Assembly: GCA_046350095.1 (NCBI GenBank)
Contig: JAXMBA010000002.1
Span: forward strand, 62,001 to 126,000
Length of the DNA stretch: 64,000 nucleotides
Direction of reading: 5' to 3'
Origin: Urbifossiella sp046350095
GTDB lineage: Bacteria > Planctomycetota > Planctomycetia > Gemmatales > Gemmataceae
Position 1 is the stretch's first letter; each line of letters starts with the position of its first letter. The notes beneath the pieces were generated by a model. The model saw nothing but the letters and a program-made list of their open reading frames with translations, did not search any database and was not told where the DNA came from. The position numbers and the translations under genes are program-made. Positions 56,274 through 64,000 of the stretch are shown piece after piece.

Positions 56274-57281
56274 ATGCTGTTCACCGGACGCGATATCTGG
56301 CAACAAATTGATCAACTGCGCGAGCAAGAAGGACCGCTCAAGGTCGCCGTGGCGTTCCTGTCCTCGAACCGGCGGTTTCGGCTGAGAAGTGGTGACATTG
56401 CCATCGTCAACGCGACTGACGGGGCGATTCGCACTGGGCAGACATCGGCAAGGGTACTCGCCAGGGCAGTACGCGACGGCGCGTCAATCTACAGCAATCC
56501 CAAGCTCCACGCGAAGGTGTTCATTGCTCCTAACGTGGTCTTGGCGGGTTCGGCAAATGTCTCGGACAACTCCCCTTCTCTCGACGAAGCCGGGATCGTT
56601 TCCGCTGACCCGCTTGATGTGGCTTCGGCCCGAAGTTGGTTCGACGCGTTGTTGACAGGGAGCGTTCCTGTCAACGAAGTCTTCCTGCGGCGGATCGAGG
56701 CAATCCCAGTCGTCCGCAGCGGGAGGGGACGCCATCGAAACCAAACGCTGGCCCAGGCGTTGCACGCAGAGTTACCCTTGCTGAAGGACTACTTTTTTGG
56801 ATGGCACGAACGGTCGAGCCGTGTTCGACAACGAGTCGTTCGAGACGAGGCAATCGAGCGCGGAGTAATCGCGCCTGGCACGCCGCGGAATGCCTGGGAC
56901 TGGTACGAATGGGAATTCGAGCCGGGCCTGCTGGAGATCGTTCGGGCAGAATGCCGAGGGAAGCCGGGAATCGACTTCGCTGCCAGCCGCGACCGTGATG
57001 GCACGATTGGGAGATTCCTCTCGCTTGACACCCAAACCTGGAACTTCATCGACGCATTCGAGGTTGTATCAGGCGGCATCAGGTCCATCATCCTGTTAGT
57101 TCTTCGGCAAGGCTCTCCCGGATTACGGCTAGCGCGCGATCCGTGGCACCGGCAACTCCTTGCTCGACTGAATCGCGGGTTGCGAGCGGATGCGCGGGTT
57201 CGAGATGAAATCAGCGACAGGCGCTCGGGACTGATTGAGCCGGAGCAACTGGTCAGGCTTTATCGGGCCGGAGCGAGATAG
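56274..57281 (+). CDS. Phospholipase D-like (single HKD) protein, foreign composition
   Basis: 335 residues. YSNPKLHAKVFIAPNVVLAGSANVSDNS contains an HxK motif and the GSxN that follows it in PLD nucleases (quoted pattern: LHAKVFI...GSANVSD). Only one HKD unit is present, so a functional enzyme would dimerise, as in Nuc-type nucleases. The C-terminal half has Trp-rich segments (WDWYEWEFEPG) without a known domain. Two 60-nt lines counted had 55-63% GC against about 70% around it, suggesting recent transfer. TAGAGT lies about 26 nt upstream. It may belong to nucleic-acid defence or repair, but that is inference. Confidence 0.72.
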   Translation: MLFTGRDIWQQIDQLREQEGPLKVAVAFLSSNRRFRLRSGDIAIVNATDGAIRTGQTSARVLARAVRDGASIYSNPKLHAKVFIAPNVVLAGSANVSDNSPSLDEAGIVSADPLDVASARSWFDALLTGSVPVNEVFLRRIEAIPVVRSGRGRHRNQTLAQALHAELPLLKDYFFGWHERSSRVRQRVVRDEAIERGVIAPGTPRNAWDWYEWEFEPGLLEIVRAECRGKPGIDFAASRDRDGTIGRFLSLDTQTWNFIDAFEVVSGGIRSIILLVLRQGSPGLRLARDPWHRQLLARLNRGLRADARVRDEISDRRSGLIEPEQLVRLYRAGAR

Positions 57282-57335
57282 TCACCTGAACCACCAAGCT
57301 CCGGCAACTGATGCTCGCTCACTTACCCGCCCACC

Positions 57336-58232
57336 TCACTGCCGTGCGGCGCCCTTCGTCTTCATTTTCACCGCGTACAGGCTCTTGCCCGTCGTGATGA
57401 ACAGCGTCCGCATGTCGGCGCCGCCGAAGCACACGTTCGTGCAGCCGCCGTCCGGCGTGTCGATCTGCGCGATCTTCTTACCGGCCTTGTCGTAGACCTG
57501 CACGCCCCGCGTCGTGAAGTACACGTTGCCGGCGTCGTCCACCGTCATGCCGTCCGACGCCTGGTTGCAGAACACCCGCCGGTTCTTCAGCGTGCCGTCC
57601 GCCTCGATGTCGTAGGCGTGCGTCTTGTTCACCCCGAAGTCGGCCACGTACAGCGTCTTCCCGTCCGGCGTGCCGATGATGCCGTTCGGCTGCTTCACGT
57701 CCCCGTCCGCCTTCGCCAGCGTCCCCTCCTTCGACAGGAAGTACACCGCCTGCGGCTGCTCCTGCGGGCCGCGCTTCCAGTACGGCCGCTTGTAGAGCGG
57801 GTCGGTGAAGTACGCCCCGCCGTCGGGCCGCACCCAGATGTCGTTCGGGCCGTTCAGCAGCTTGCCGGCGTGGTCCTTCACCACCACCGTCACCTTCTTC
57901 GTGGCCACGTCGATCTTCCACAGCTCGTTCTTCTCGTCGGCGCAGGCCCACAGGGTGCCGGCGGCGTCGAAGCAGAGGCCGTTCGACCGGCCGCAGGGTT
58001 CCATGAAGGTGGAGAGCTTGCCGTCGGTGCTCCACTTGTGGATGCGGTCGTTGGGCTGGTCGGTGAAGTAGACGTTGCCGGCGGCGTCGGGGGCCGGGCC
58101 TTCGGTGAACGCGAACCCGCCGGCGAGTTTCTCGGGGACGGCCCCGTCGGCCACGGGCGACACCGGCGGCGGGAGCTGCGCGGCGGTGGGGAGGGCGGCG
58201 AGCAGCAGCGCCGCGAGGGGGAGGAAGCGCAT
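57336..58232 (-). CDS. SMP-30/gluconolactonase-like exported protein
   Basis: 298 residues with a signal peptide (FLPLAALLLAALPTAA). Six-bladed propeller segments are clear: FTEGPAPDAAGNVYFTDQPNDRIHKW (pattern FTEGPxxDxxGNVYFTD), GRSNGLCFDAAGTLWACAD, LLNGPNDIWVRPDGGAYFTDP and GVNKTHAYDIEADGTL. Glu, Asn and Asp in these blades are the metal ligands of lactonases such as gluconolactonase. Periplasmic sugar-lactone hydrolysis is the best guess. It is divergent from rplC, with a shared palindromic -10 region. Confidence 0.88.
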   Translation of the reverse strand: MRFLPLAALLLAALPTAAQLPPPVSPVADGAVPEKLAGGFAFTEGPAPDAAGNVYFTDQPNDRIHKWSTDGKLSTFMEPCGRSNGLCFDAAGTLWACADEKNELWKIDVATKKVTVVVKDHAGKLLNGPNDIWVRPDGGAYFTDPLYKRPYWKRGPQEQPQAVYFLSKEGTLAKADGDVKQPNGIIGTPDGKTLYVADFGVNKTHAYDIEADGTLKNRRVFCNQASDGMTVDDAGNVYFTTRGVQVYDKAGKKIAQIDTPDGGCTNVCFGGADMRTLFITTGKSLYAVKMKTKGAARQ

Positions 58233-58277
58233 GGGGAGGTTCCGATTGCGTCGAGCGGTTGTCGTTCGGCCGACGGG

Positions 58278-58292
58278 GCGTATCCTATACGC
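58278..58292. promoter_or_regulatory. Palindromic -10 region between lactonase-like gene and rplC
   Basis: GCGTATCCTATACGC gives TATCCT on the plus strand (58281-58286) and TAGGAT on the minus strand (58282-58287). The arrangement resembles bidirectional promoters with overlapping -10 boxes. Confidence 0.42.
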
Positions 58293-58399
58293 TTTCGCCC
58301 CCGGGTTCACCAACCGACTGATGCACGGCGCGCCCGCGCCGGATCGCAGGTCGGCCGGGGCCAACACCAGAGCCGCCGCACAAAGGCGGGAGCGTTCCC

Positions 58400-59308
58400 A
58401 TGTCGCTGGGTCTGATCGGGTACAAGGTTGGCATGACACAGTACTTCACCCCCTCCGGGGCGGTGGAGCCGGTCACGGTCCTCCGCGTCGGACCGTGCCC
58501 GGTACTGCAGATCAAGTACCCCTCTACCAAGGAGGGGAACCGCGAGGTGACCAAGGACGGCTACACCGCCGTGCAGCTCGGGTTCGACGACAAGCCGCGC
58601 AAGAACGCCACCCGCCCGGAGCAGGGGCACGTGGCCGCGAACCTGAAGTCGAAGCGGAAGGAGGCCCGCCAGAAGGCCGGCGTCAAGATTCCGCCGAAGG
58701 CCGACGTGGAGCCGCAGCGCCACGTCCGCGAGTTCCGCCTCGACCGCGTCGGGGCGTTCACCCTCGGCGTGAAGTCGGCCGACGCCGAGTCGGCGACGGT
58801 GACGGTGGAGCGAGTCAAGAGCACCGGCAACGTCTTGAAGCCGCACGAGGGCTACAAGGAGGACGTGACGCTGAAGGTGGGCCAGAAGCTCACCGTGGCC
58901 GACGTGTTCAAGGACGTGGTGGCGGTGGACGTGATCGGCACCACGAAGGGCCGCGGCACGCAGGGCGTCATGAAGCGGCACAACTTCGCGGGTCTGCCCG
59001 CGGCGCACGGTGCGAAGAAGGTCCACCGGCAGGCCGGTTCGACCTCGTCGCTGGCGTCGAACCGCGGTAGCGGCCGGCCAAAGAAGGGCCTGAAGCGGGC
59101 CGGCCGGTACGGCAACGAGCGGGTGACGATCCGCAACCTGGTGGTGGTGAAGGTGGACGCGGAGAACAACCTGATCCTGGTGCGCGGCGGCGTGCCGGGC
59201 CACCCGAACGCGGTGGTGATGGTGCGGCCGACGAACAAGGTCGGCCCGGGGTCGCCGCGGGCGAAGGCGAACAAGAAGGAGTCGGCCCCGACGGGGAAGA
59301 AGAAGTAA
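58400..59308 (+). CDS. rplC: Ribosomal protein L3
   Basis: 302 residues, longer than the usual ~210. The core signatures are GLIGYKVGMTQYF, VDVIGTTKGRGTQGVMKRHNFAG (quoted family pattern: GTTKGRGxQGVMKRxxF) and the later HRQAGSTSSLASNRGSGRPKKGLKRAG region contacting 23S rRNA. Extra material is a Lys-rich insertion (KSKRKEARQKAG) and a basic C-terminal tail ending TGKKK. The neighbours are not ribosomal genes; rplD, rpsJ and the rest of the S10 operon are absent here. A hairpin terminator follows directly, so the gene is monocistronic. Confidence 0.95.
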   Translation: MSLGLIGYKVGMTQYFTPSGAVEPVTVLRVGPCPVLQIKYPSTKEGNREVTKDGYTAVQLGFDDKPRKNATRPEQGHVAANLKSKRKEARQKAGVKIPPKADVEPQRHVREFRLDRVGAFTLGVKSADAESATVTVERVKSTGNVLKPHEGYKEDVTLKVGQKLTVADVFKDVVAVDVIGTTKGRGTQGVMKRHNFAGLPAAHGAKKVHRQAGSTSSLASNRGSGRPKKGLKRAGRYGNERVTIRNLVVVKVDAENNLILVRGGVPGHPNAVVMVRPTNKVGPGSPRAKANKKESAPTGKKK

Positions 59309-59317
59309 GCTCGTCGG

Positions 59318-59346
59318 AAGCCCGGGGACGGCTGTCCCCGGGCTTT
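59318..59346 (+). terminator. Rho-independent-like terminator of rplC
   Basis: A perfect 12-bp stem (AAGCCCGGGGAC / GTCCCCGGGCTT) with a 4-nt loop, starting about 10 nt after the rplC stop and ending in TTT. Confidence 0.7.
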
Positions 59347-59356
59347 CCCGCTTGCG

Positions 59357-59362
59357 TACACT
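59357..59362 (+). promoter_or_regulatory. Putative -10 box of leaderless TIGR02996 gene mRNA
   Basis: TACACT is followed by TCCGGC (6 nt) and the ATG at 59369, right after the rplC terminator. Confidence 0.45.
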
Positions 59363-59368
59363 TCCGGC

Positions 59369-61057
59369 ATGTCCGCCGCCCCGGCACTTCTGGCCGCGAT
59401 CCGCGACCGCCCCGACGACGACACCCCGCGCCTGGCCTACGCCGACTGGCTCGACGACGCCGGCGACGCGGCCCGAGCCGAGTTCGTGCGCGTGCAGGTG
59501 CGACTGGCCCGCCTCGCCGACCACGACCCCGCCCGCCCCGCGCTGGAGGACCGCGAGCACGACTTGCTGGCGGCGCACGAGCCCGCGTGGCTCGGCGTGC
59601 CGCTGGGGGCGCTCACCGAGTGGGACTGGCAGCGCGGGTTCGTGAACGAGGTGACGTGCGGGCCAGAAGTCCTACGGGAGTTCGTCGGCCGCGAGCTGTT
59701 CGAGGCGCATCCGGTCCGACGCTGGCGGCCGGCCGACCCCGGCCCACGGGAAGGCGCGTTGGCCGCGGCCCTGTCCTCCTGGGCCTACCGGATCGAGGCG
59801 CTGGACCTGAACGGGCTGAATCTCTCGGTCGCCGAACTCGCGCCCTTCCTGAGGCGTGCGCCGTTCGGGCGGCTTCGCGAACTCGAACTCGGCATGGGCG
59901 GCGGAGGGCTCCACGCCGCACCGGGGCTGCTCGCCATGTGCCCGTTCCGGGCCACGCTTGAGGTCGTCGTTCTCGGCGACCGGCAGAACCGTGGCGAGAC
60001 GATGGTCAACGCCCGTGCGATCGGCGACGCGTTGAGCGAGGCAGCACTCCACACGGTGGGGCTCACCGGGGTCCGTGTTGATTCCTCGGCCCTGGCCGAC
60101 TTCCTGGCTCGGCGTTGCGCTACGACCATCTCCCGCCTCGCACTCCCGGATACACACCTCTCACCCGACGCCATCCCGGCGTTCGCCCGCCCCACGCCGG
60201 CCCTCACCGCCCTCGACGTGTCCGGCACCCCCCTCGCCGGGTTCGCGCTCGAACCGCTGCTGAACGCCCCCGCGCTCGCCGGGCTGCGCGAGCTCGGCGT
60301 CAACCGCTGCGGGTCGGCCGCCGCTGTGGTGCGGGCGCTGCTCCGGTCGCCGTTCTGGCGGCAGGCCGACGCCCTCCGACTCGCCGACGCCACCGCCCCC
60401 ACGCGGCTCGTCGAGCCGCTCTTCGCCGCCGACGGCCCGCCGGCGCTCCGCACCCTCGACCTGTCGAACAACTTCCTCTACGACGCCGGCGTCGCCGACC
60501 TGTGCAACGCCACCTGGGCCGGCTCCCTGACGTGGCTCGGCCTCGGCCGCAACTACCTCACCGACACTGCCGCCGAGCGGATCGCCGCGTCCGGCCGCTT
60601 CCGTCAGCTGCGGACGCTCCACCTCAGCTACAATCACCCGCGCTGGCTGGAAGACAACGACTTCGACGGCCGCGTCACCGACCGCGGCGCGGTGGCGCTG
60701 GCGTCGAGCCCCGGGCTGGCCGCCCTCCGCGTGCTGACGCTCACCGGCGTCAGCCTCACCGCGGCGGGGGTCGATGCGCTGCTGAACGGCCCGTTCTGGC
60801 GGCTGTCGGGTTTGGGCCTCGGGCGCTGCGAGCTGACGGCGGAGGCGGTGCAGGTGGTGGCGCGGTCGCCGCGGCTGGCCCGGCTGTCGTTCCTCGACCT
60901 GAGCGGTAACCGCGACCTGCGCGGGGAAGCGCTGCGCCCGCTGGCCGAGAGCCCGTACCTGCCTCCGCTGCTGGAACTGGACATCCACGGCTGCGGCGCG
61001 GCGGACGCGGTGGCGAACGAGTTGCGGCTGCGGCTCGGGCGGCGGCTCGGGGCGTGA
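59369..61057 (+). CDS. TIGR02996 / leucine-rich-repeat protein
   Basis: 562 residues. The N-terminus LLAAIRDRPDDDTPRLAYADWLDDAGD is the TIGR02996 (planctomycete paralogous) domain, quoted as its core RLAYADWLDDxGD. A long leucine-rich-repeat region follows (about 130-550) with units such as LRTLDLSNNFLYDAGVADL and LSFLDLSGNRDLRGEALRPL. No signal peptide; cytoplasmic and probably protein-binding. These proteins are highly expanded in Gemmata relatives and have no known function. The start lacks a Shine-Dalgarno sequence. Confidence 0.88.
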   Translation: MSAAPALLAAIRDRPDDDTPRLAYADWLDDAGDAARAEFVRVQVRLARLADHDPARPALEDREHDLLAAHEPAWLGVPLGALTEWDWQRGFVNEVTCGPEVLREFVGRELFEAHPVRRWRPADPGPREGALAAALSSWAYRIEALDLNGLNLSVAELAPFLRRAPFGRLRELELGMGGGGLHAAPGLLAMCPFRATLEVVVLGDRQNRGETMVNARAIGDALSEAALHTVGLTGVRVDSSALADFLARRCATTISRLALPDTHLSPDAIPAFARPTPALTALDVSGTPLAGFALEPLLNAPALAGLRELGVNRCGSAAAVVRALLRSPFWRQADALRLADATAPTRLVEPLFAADGPPALRTLDLSNNFLYDAGVADLCNATWAGSLTWLGLGRNYLTDTAAERIAASGRFRQLRTLHLSYNHPRWLEDNDFDGRVTDRGAVALASSPGLAALRVLTLTGVSLTAAGVDALLNGPFWRLSGLGLGRCELTAEAVQVVARSPRLARLSFLDLSGNRDLRGEALRPLAESPYLPPLLELDIHGCGAADAVANELRLRLGRRLGA

Positions 61058-61099
61058 CCGCGTGCCCAACCGTCATTGCCCCGAACCCGCGTTCCGGGG

Positions 61100-61105
61100 T
61101 AGCGT
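61100..61105 (+). promoter_or_regulatory. Putative -10 box of leaderless priA mRNA
   Basis: TAGCGT is followed by GTGGGT (6 nt) and the ATG at 61112. Confidence 0.4.
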
Positions 61106-61111
61106 GTGGGT

Positions 61112-63418
61112 ATGGACACCCTCGCGCTTAACCCTACCTCGATCACCCCGTTCGACGCCCCCGCCGGCCTCTACGCCGACGTCGTCTTCGACCGCCCGCT
61201 CGACCACCCGTACACGTACGCCGTCCCGGCTCCCCTCACGGGGAAGGTCGGCGTCGGCAAGCGCGTGGAAGCTCCCTTCGGCCGCGGCGGGCGCACCACG
61301 TCCGGCTTCTGCGTCCGCGTCGGCCACAACCCGCCGGCCCGCGGCGAGACGAAGGAACTGGCCCGCGTCCTCGACGATGACGCGCTCGTGGACGAGCACC
61401 TGATGAAGCTCACCCGCTGGATGGCGGACTACTACCTGTGCGGCTGGGGGCAGGTGCTGCACGCCGTGGTGCCGGCCGGGGTGCGCGACAACGCCGGCAC
61501 CCGGCAGGCCGTGTTCGTTGAGCCGGTGGCGAAGGCCGAGCTGCCGAACCCGCTGCCGACGATCACCGCGCCGCAGAAGGCGGCGCTCGACGTGCTGAAG
61601 AAGGAGGGTCGCCCGCTGGAGCTCGGCCAGCTCGCGCGGCTGGCGAAGTGCGGCCCCGGCGTCGTCGCGGCGCTCGTCAAGAAGCGGCTGCTGAAGAAGT
61701 TCACCGAGCGTGTGGAGAGTGAAGGCCGCGAAGCGCCGGAGGCCGATGACAGCCCGCTGTCACCGCCGACGCCGATCGCGCTGAACGCCGATCAAAGCGC
61801 CGTGTGGGGCAAGCTCGGCCCCGCGCTGCACGACGGCTTCCACGCCTTCCTGCTGCACGGCGTCACCGGCAGCGGCAAGACGGAGATTTACCTCCGCGCC
61901 ATCGAGGAGGTCGTGAAGCAGGGGAAGGAGGCGATCGTCCTCGTCCCCGAAATCTCGCTCACGCCGCAGACCATCGAGCGGTTCCGCGGCCGCTGCGGGA
62001 ACGTCGCCATCCTGCACAGCCACCTCACCGACGCCGAGCGCGGGGCGTACTGGCGGCGCGTCGCCACCGGGCACGTGCAGGTCGTGGTCGGCGCCCGCAG
62101 CGCCGTCTTCGCCCCGACGCGCAAGCTCGGGCTCATCGTCATCGACGAGGAGCACGAGACGACGTTCAAGCAGGAGGCGACGCCCCGCTACCACGCCCGC
62201 GACGTGGCCGTCATGCGCGCCCGGCTGGAGGACATCCCGATCGTCATGGGCTCCGCCACGCCGAGCCTCGAAAGCTGGGCGAACGCGAGCCGCGGCGCGT
62301 ACACGCTGCTGGAGCTGCCGAGCCGCGTCGAGAACCGGCCGCTGCCGCCGGTCCACGTCGTGGACCTGCGGCACGAGCCGAAGCCGCCGCACGGCCGGCC
62401 GGGGGCGATCAGCCCGACGCTCGAAGCCGCGATGCGGTCCACGCTCAAGGCGAAGGGGCAGATCATCCTGCTCCTGAACCGCCGCGGGTTCAGCACGCAC
62501 GTCCACTGCCCGGGGTGCGGCCACGTCGCTCAGTGCGCCCACTGCGACCTGGCGCTGACGTTCCACCGCACGAAGGCGGCGCTGGTGTGCCACTACTGCG
62601 GCTGGGAGACGGCCCCCTACGCCAAATGCCCCGGCTGCGGGCAGGCGGCGATCCGCTACCAGGGCCTCGGCACCGAGAAGCTCCACGCCGAGGTGGAGGA
62701 GAAGTTCCCCGGCAGCGTGTGCCAGCGGATGGACTCGGACACGATGGGCAAGCCCGGCAGCCACCAGCGCGTGCTCGACGCCTTCCGCGACGGGCTGGTT
62801 CAAATCCTCGTCGGCACCCAGATGATTGCGAAGGGGCTCGACTTCCCGAACGTCACGCTGGTGGGCGTGGTGAACGCCGACGTGGGGCTCCACCTCCCCG
62901 ACTTCCGCAGCGCCGAGCGGACGTTCCAGCTGCTGGCGCAGGTGGCCGGCCGCGCCGGCCGCGGCGAGAAGGGCGGGCGGGTGCTGGTGCAGACGTACAC
63001 GCCGGAGCACCCGTGCATCACGCTGGCCGCGGGCCACGACTACGCCACGTTCGCGGCCCAGGAGCTGGTCCACCGCAAGCAGCACAAGTACCCGCCGTTC
63101 GAGCGGATGGCGCGGCTGATCGTGCGCAGCGAGAAGGAGGAGGCGGCCGGCGCCTTCGCCGACACGCTGGCGGGCGCCTTCCAGAGCGCGCTGGCGACGC
63201 ACGCGCGCGGCTCCGACGGCAAGCCGGCGCCGGTGCGGCTGCTCGGCCCGGCGGAGTGCCCGGTGTTCCGGCTGAAGAACTTCTACCGCTTCCACTTCCA
63301 GGTGCAGGCCGACAGCAGCGCGGCGCTGCACGACGTGCTCCGCGCCGCGCTGGCGACCGCCCGCCCGCCGAGCGGCGTCGAGTTCCAGGTGGACATCGAC
63401 CCGTACAGCATGTTGTGA
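61112..63418 (+). CDS. priA: Primosomal protein N' (replication restart helicase)
   Basis: 768 residues from the ATG at 61112; a GTG two codons earlier is possible. PriA reloads the replisome at stalled forks. The N-terminal 3'-DNA-binding domain (YADVVFDRPLDHPYTY) is followed by the helicase core with GVTGSGKTEIYL (Walker A), VIDEEHETTFKQ and GSATPSLESW. A paired zinc-binding insertion has CPGCGHVAQCAHC and CHYCGW...CPGCG, and QMIAKGLDFPNV and QVAGRAGRGEKGG complete the motor. All expected motifs are intact. Confidence 0.96.
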   Translation: MDTLALNPTSITPFDAPAGLYADVVFDRPLDHPYTYAVPAPLTGKVGVGKRVEAPFGRGGRTTSGFCVRVGHNPPARGETKELARVLDDDALVDEHLMKLTRWMADYYLCGWGQVLHAVVPAGVRDNAGTRQAVFVEPVAKAELPNPLPTITAPQKAALDVLKKEGRPLELGQLARLAKCGPGVVAALVKKRLLKKFTERVESEGREAPEADDSPLSPPTPIALNADQSAVWGKLGPALHDGFHAFLLHGVTGSGKTEIYLRAIEEVVKQGKEAIVLVPEISLTPQTIERFRGRCGNVAILHSHLTDAERGAYWRRVATGHVQVVVGARSAVFAPTRKLGLIVIDEEHETTFKQEATPRYHARDVAVMRARLEDIPIVMGSATPSLESWANASRGAYTLLELPSRVENRPLPPVHVVDLRHEPKPPHGRPGAISPTLEAAMRSTLKAKGQIILLLNRRGFSTHVHCPGCGHVAQCAHCDLALTFHRTKAALVCHYCGWETAPYAKCPGCGQAAIRYQGLGTEKLHAEVEEKFPGSVCQRMDSDTMGKPGSHQRVLDAFRDGLVQILVGTQMIAKGLDFPNVTLVGVVNADVGLHLPDFRSAERTFQLLAQVAGRAGRGEKGGRVLVQTYTPEHPCITLAAGHDYATFAAQELVHRKQHKYPPFERMARLIVRSEKEEAAGAFADTLAGAFQSALATHARGSDGKPAPVRLLGPAECPVFRLKNFYRFHFQVQADSSAALHDVLRAALATARPPSGVEFQVDIDPYSML

Positions 63419-63504
63419 CGGGCTCGTTCGCCCCGGCTCGCCGGGCAGAGGCTCGACCGGCTCGTGTCGCAGACACCCCGGTGTCGCAACCCGGGCGGCG
63501 GATG

Positions 63505-63510
63505 GTATGA
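63505..63510 (+). promoter_or_regulatory. Putative -10 box upstream of last gene
   Basis: TATGAT lies about 42 nt before the ATG at 63553 in the intergenic region after priA. No good -35. Confidence 0.3.
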
Positions 63511-63552
63511 TGAAACCCGTCTTCTCCGACCATCACACTTAACGCCCGGATT

Positions 63553-64000
63553 ATGAGGCTCGACGAACTCGGCCGCACCCTCCGGGAAACGGACCCGGCC
63601 GCCGTCCTCGTGGACCCGCCGGTCCTCGCCCGCGTCGCCCAGGCCGAGGCCGGCATCGGCTGGGCCTTCTGGGCCGTCCCCCACGACCACTGCTGGGTCG
63701 TGGACCGACAATCCCTCTTCAAGCACGTCGAGCGCGACGAACTCCTCCTGCCGCCGGACTACGCCGTCCCCGACACGGTGCTCCTGCTCGCCAAGCCGAC
63801 CGCCGCCGAGCTCGACGGCCCGCCCGGCGACCTCCTCGGCAAGTACTGGCGGCTCCTGTTCCACGCCGCCGCCCACCGCGAACTCAACCGCACCCTCGCC
63901 GGCATCACCCCCGCCGCGCTCCGCGAGCGGGTCGAGCGCGTCGGGCCGGCCGCGTTCGAGGAGGCGCGGAACGTCCTCGTGCAGGACAACCTCCTCGCCC
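63553..64000 (+). CDS. Hypothetical protein, 5' part (cut by window edge)
   Basis: 149 codons are visible before the window ends, starting MRLDELGRTLRETDPAAVLVDPPVLARV. Later segments read IGWAFWAVPHDHCWVVDRQ and LLGKYWRLLFHAAAHRELNRTLAG. Codon use matches the neighbours and the frame stays open, so it is a real gene. KYWRLLFHAAAH...L occurs in large planctomycete proteins of unknown function, as I recall; no domain can be named. Confidence 0.7.
   Translation, partial: MRLDELGRTLRETDPAAVLVDPPVLARVAQAEAGIGWAFWAVPHDHCWVVDRQSLFKHVERDELLLPPDYAVPDTVLLLAKPTAAELDGPPGDLLGKYWRLLFHAAAHRELNRTLAGITPAALRERVERVGPAAFEEARNVLVQDNLLA

Overview
This is a GC-rich (about 70% by eye) bacterial chromosome segment that looks like a planctomycete of the Gemmata group. 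The evidence is a DUF1501 protein, a giant PVC-type c-type cytochrome fused to a GDSL-hydrolase-like domain, three Ser/Thr protein kinases (one fused to a sulfatase-modifying-factor domain), a planctomycete-type ECF sigma factor, a TIGR02996 leucine-rich-repeat protein, and many short secreted proteins. The assignment is inferred from gene content; no 16S gene is present.

Layout. 1-5.6 kb: end of a secreted protein gene, then a leftward operon of two kinases and an aldo/keto reductase. 5.8-12.6 kb: 2OG-Fe(II) oxygenase, alkaline-phosphatase-like enzyme, third kinase, ECF sigma factor, VOC protein, and an exopolysaccharide-export lipoprotein pair. 12.8-16.9 kb: Lys/Ala-rich histone-like protein, a tandem pair of related small exported proteins, DUF1501 and TolB-like proteins. 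17-36.6 kb: mostly metabolic and housekeeping genes (esterase, rpiA, malQ, nicotinate phosphoribosyltransferase, mqnE, pgsA) plus the 1704-residue multidomain cytochrome.

36.56-50.47 kb is a genomic island of about 13.9 kb. A 25-bp direct repeat marks both ends. The right copy is the 3' end of an intact tRNA-Trp gene and the left copy is the displaced end. The island carries a tyrosine integrase next to the tRNA, an excisionase-like HTH protein, a primase-like DUF3987 protein, and a type I restriction-modification operon. That operon (hsdR-hsdS-HipA-like kinase-DUF3037-hsdM) has its methylase gene broken by several frameshifts.

50.45-52.19 kb is an array of 18 tRNA genes, all on the minus strand. 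Several have unusual D-arms and two have leucine anticodons without the long variable arm. Palindromic, less GC-rich spacers lie between some of them.

52.5-64 kb returns to core genes: aroF-type DAHP synthase, an MtfA-like peptidase, a YciI protein, a PLD-like protein of different base composition, an SMP-30 protein, an isolated rplC, priA, and the start of a hypothetical protein cut by the window edge.

A recurring regulatory theme is a TANNNT hexamer ending 6-8 nt before the start codon of at least six genes, which predicts leaderless mRNAs. Two divergent gene pairs appear to share symmetrical -10 boxes.
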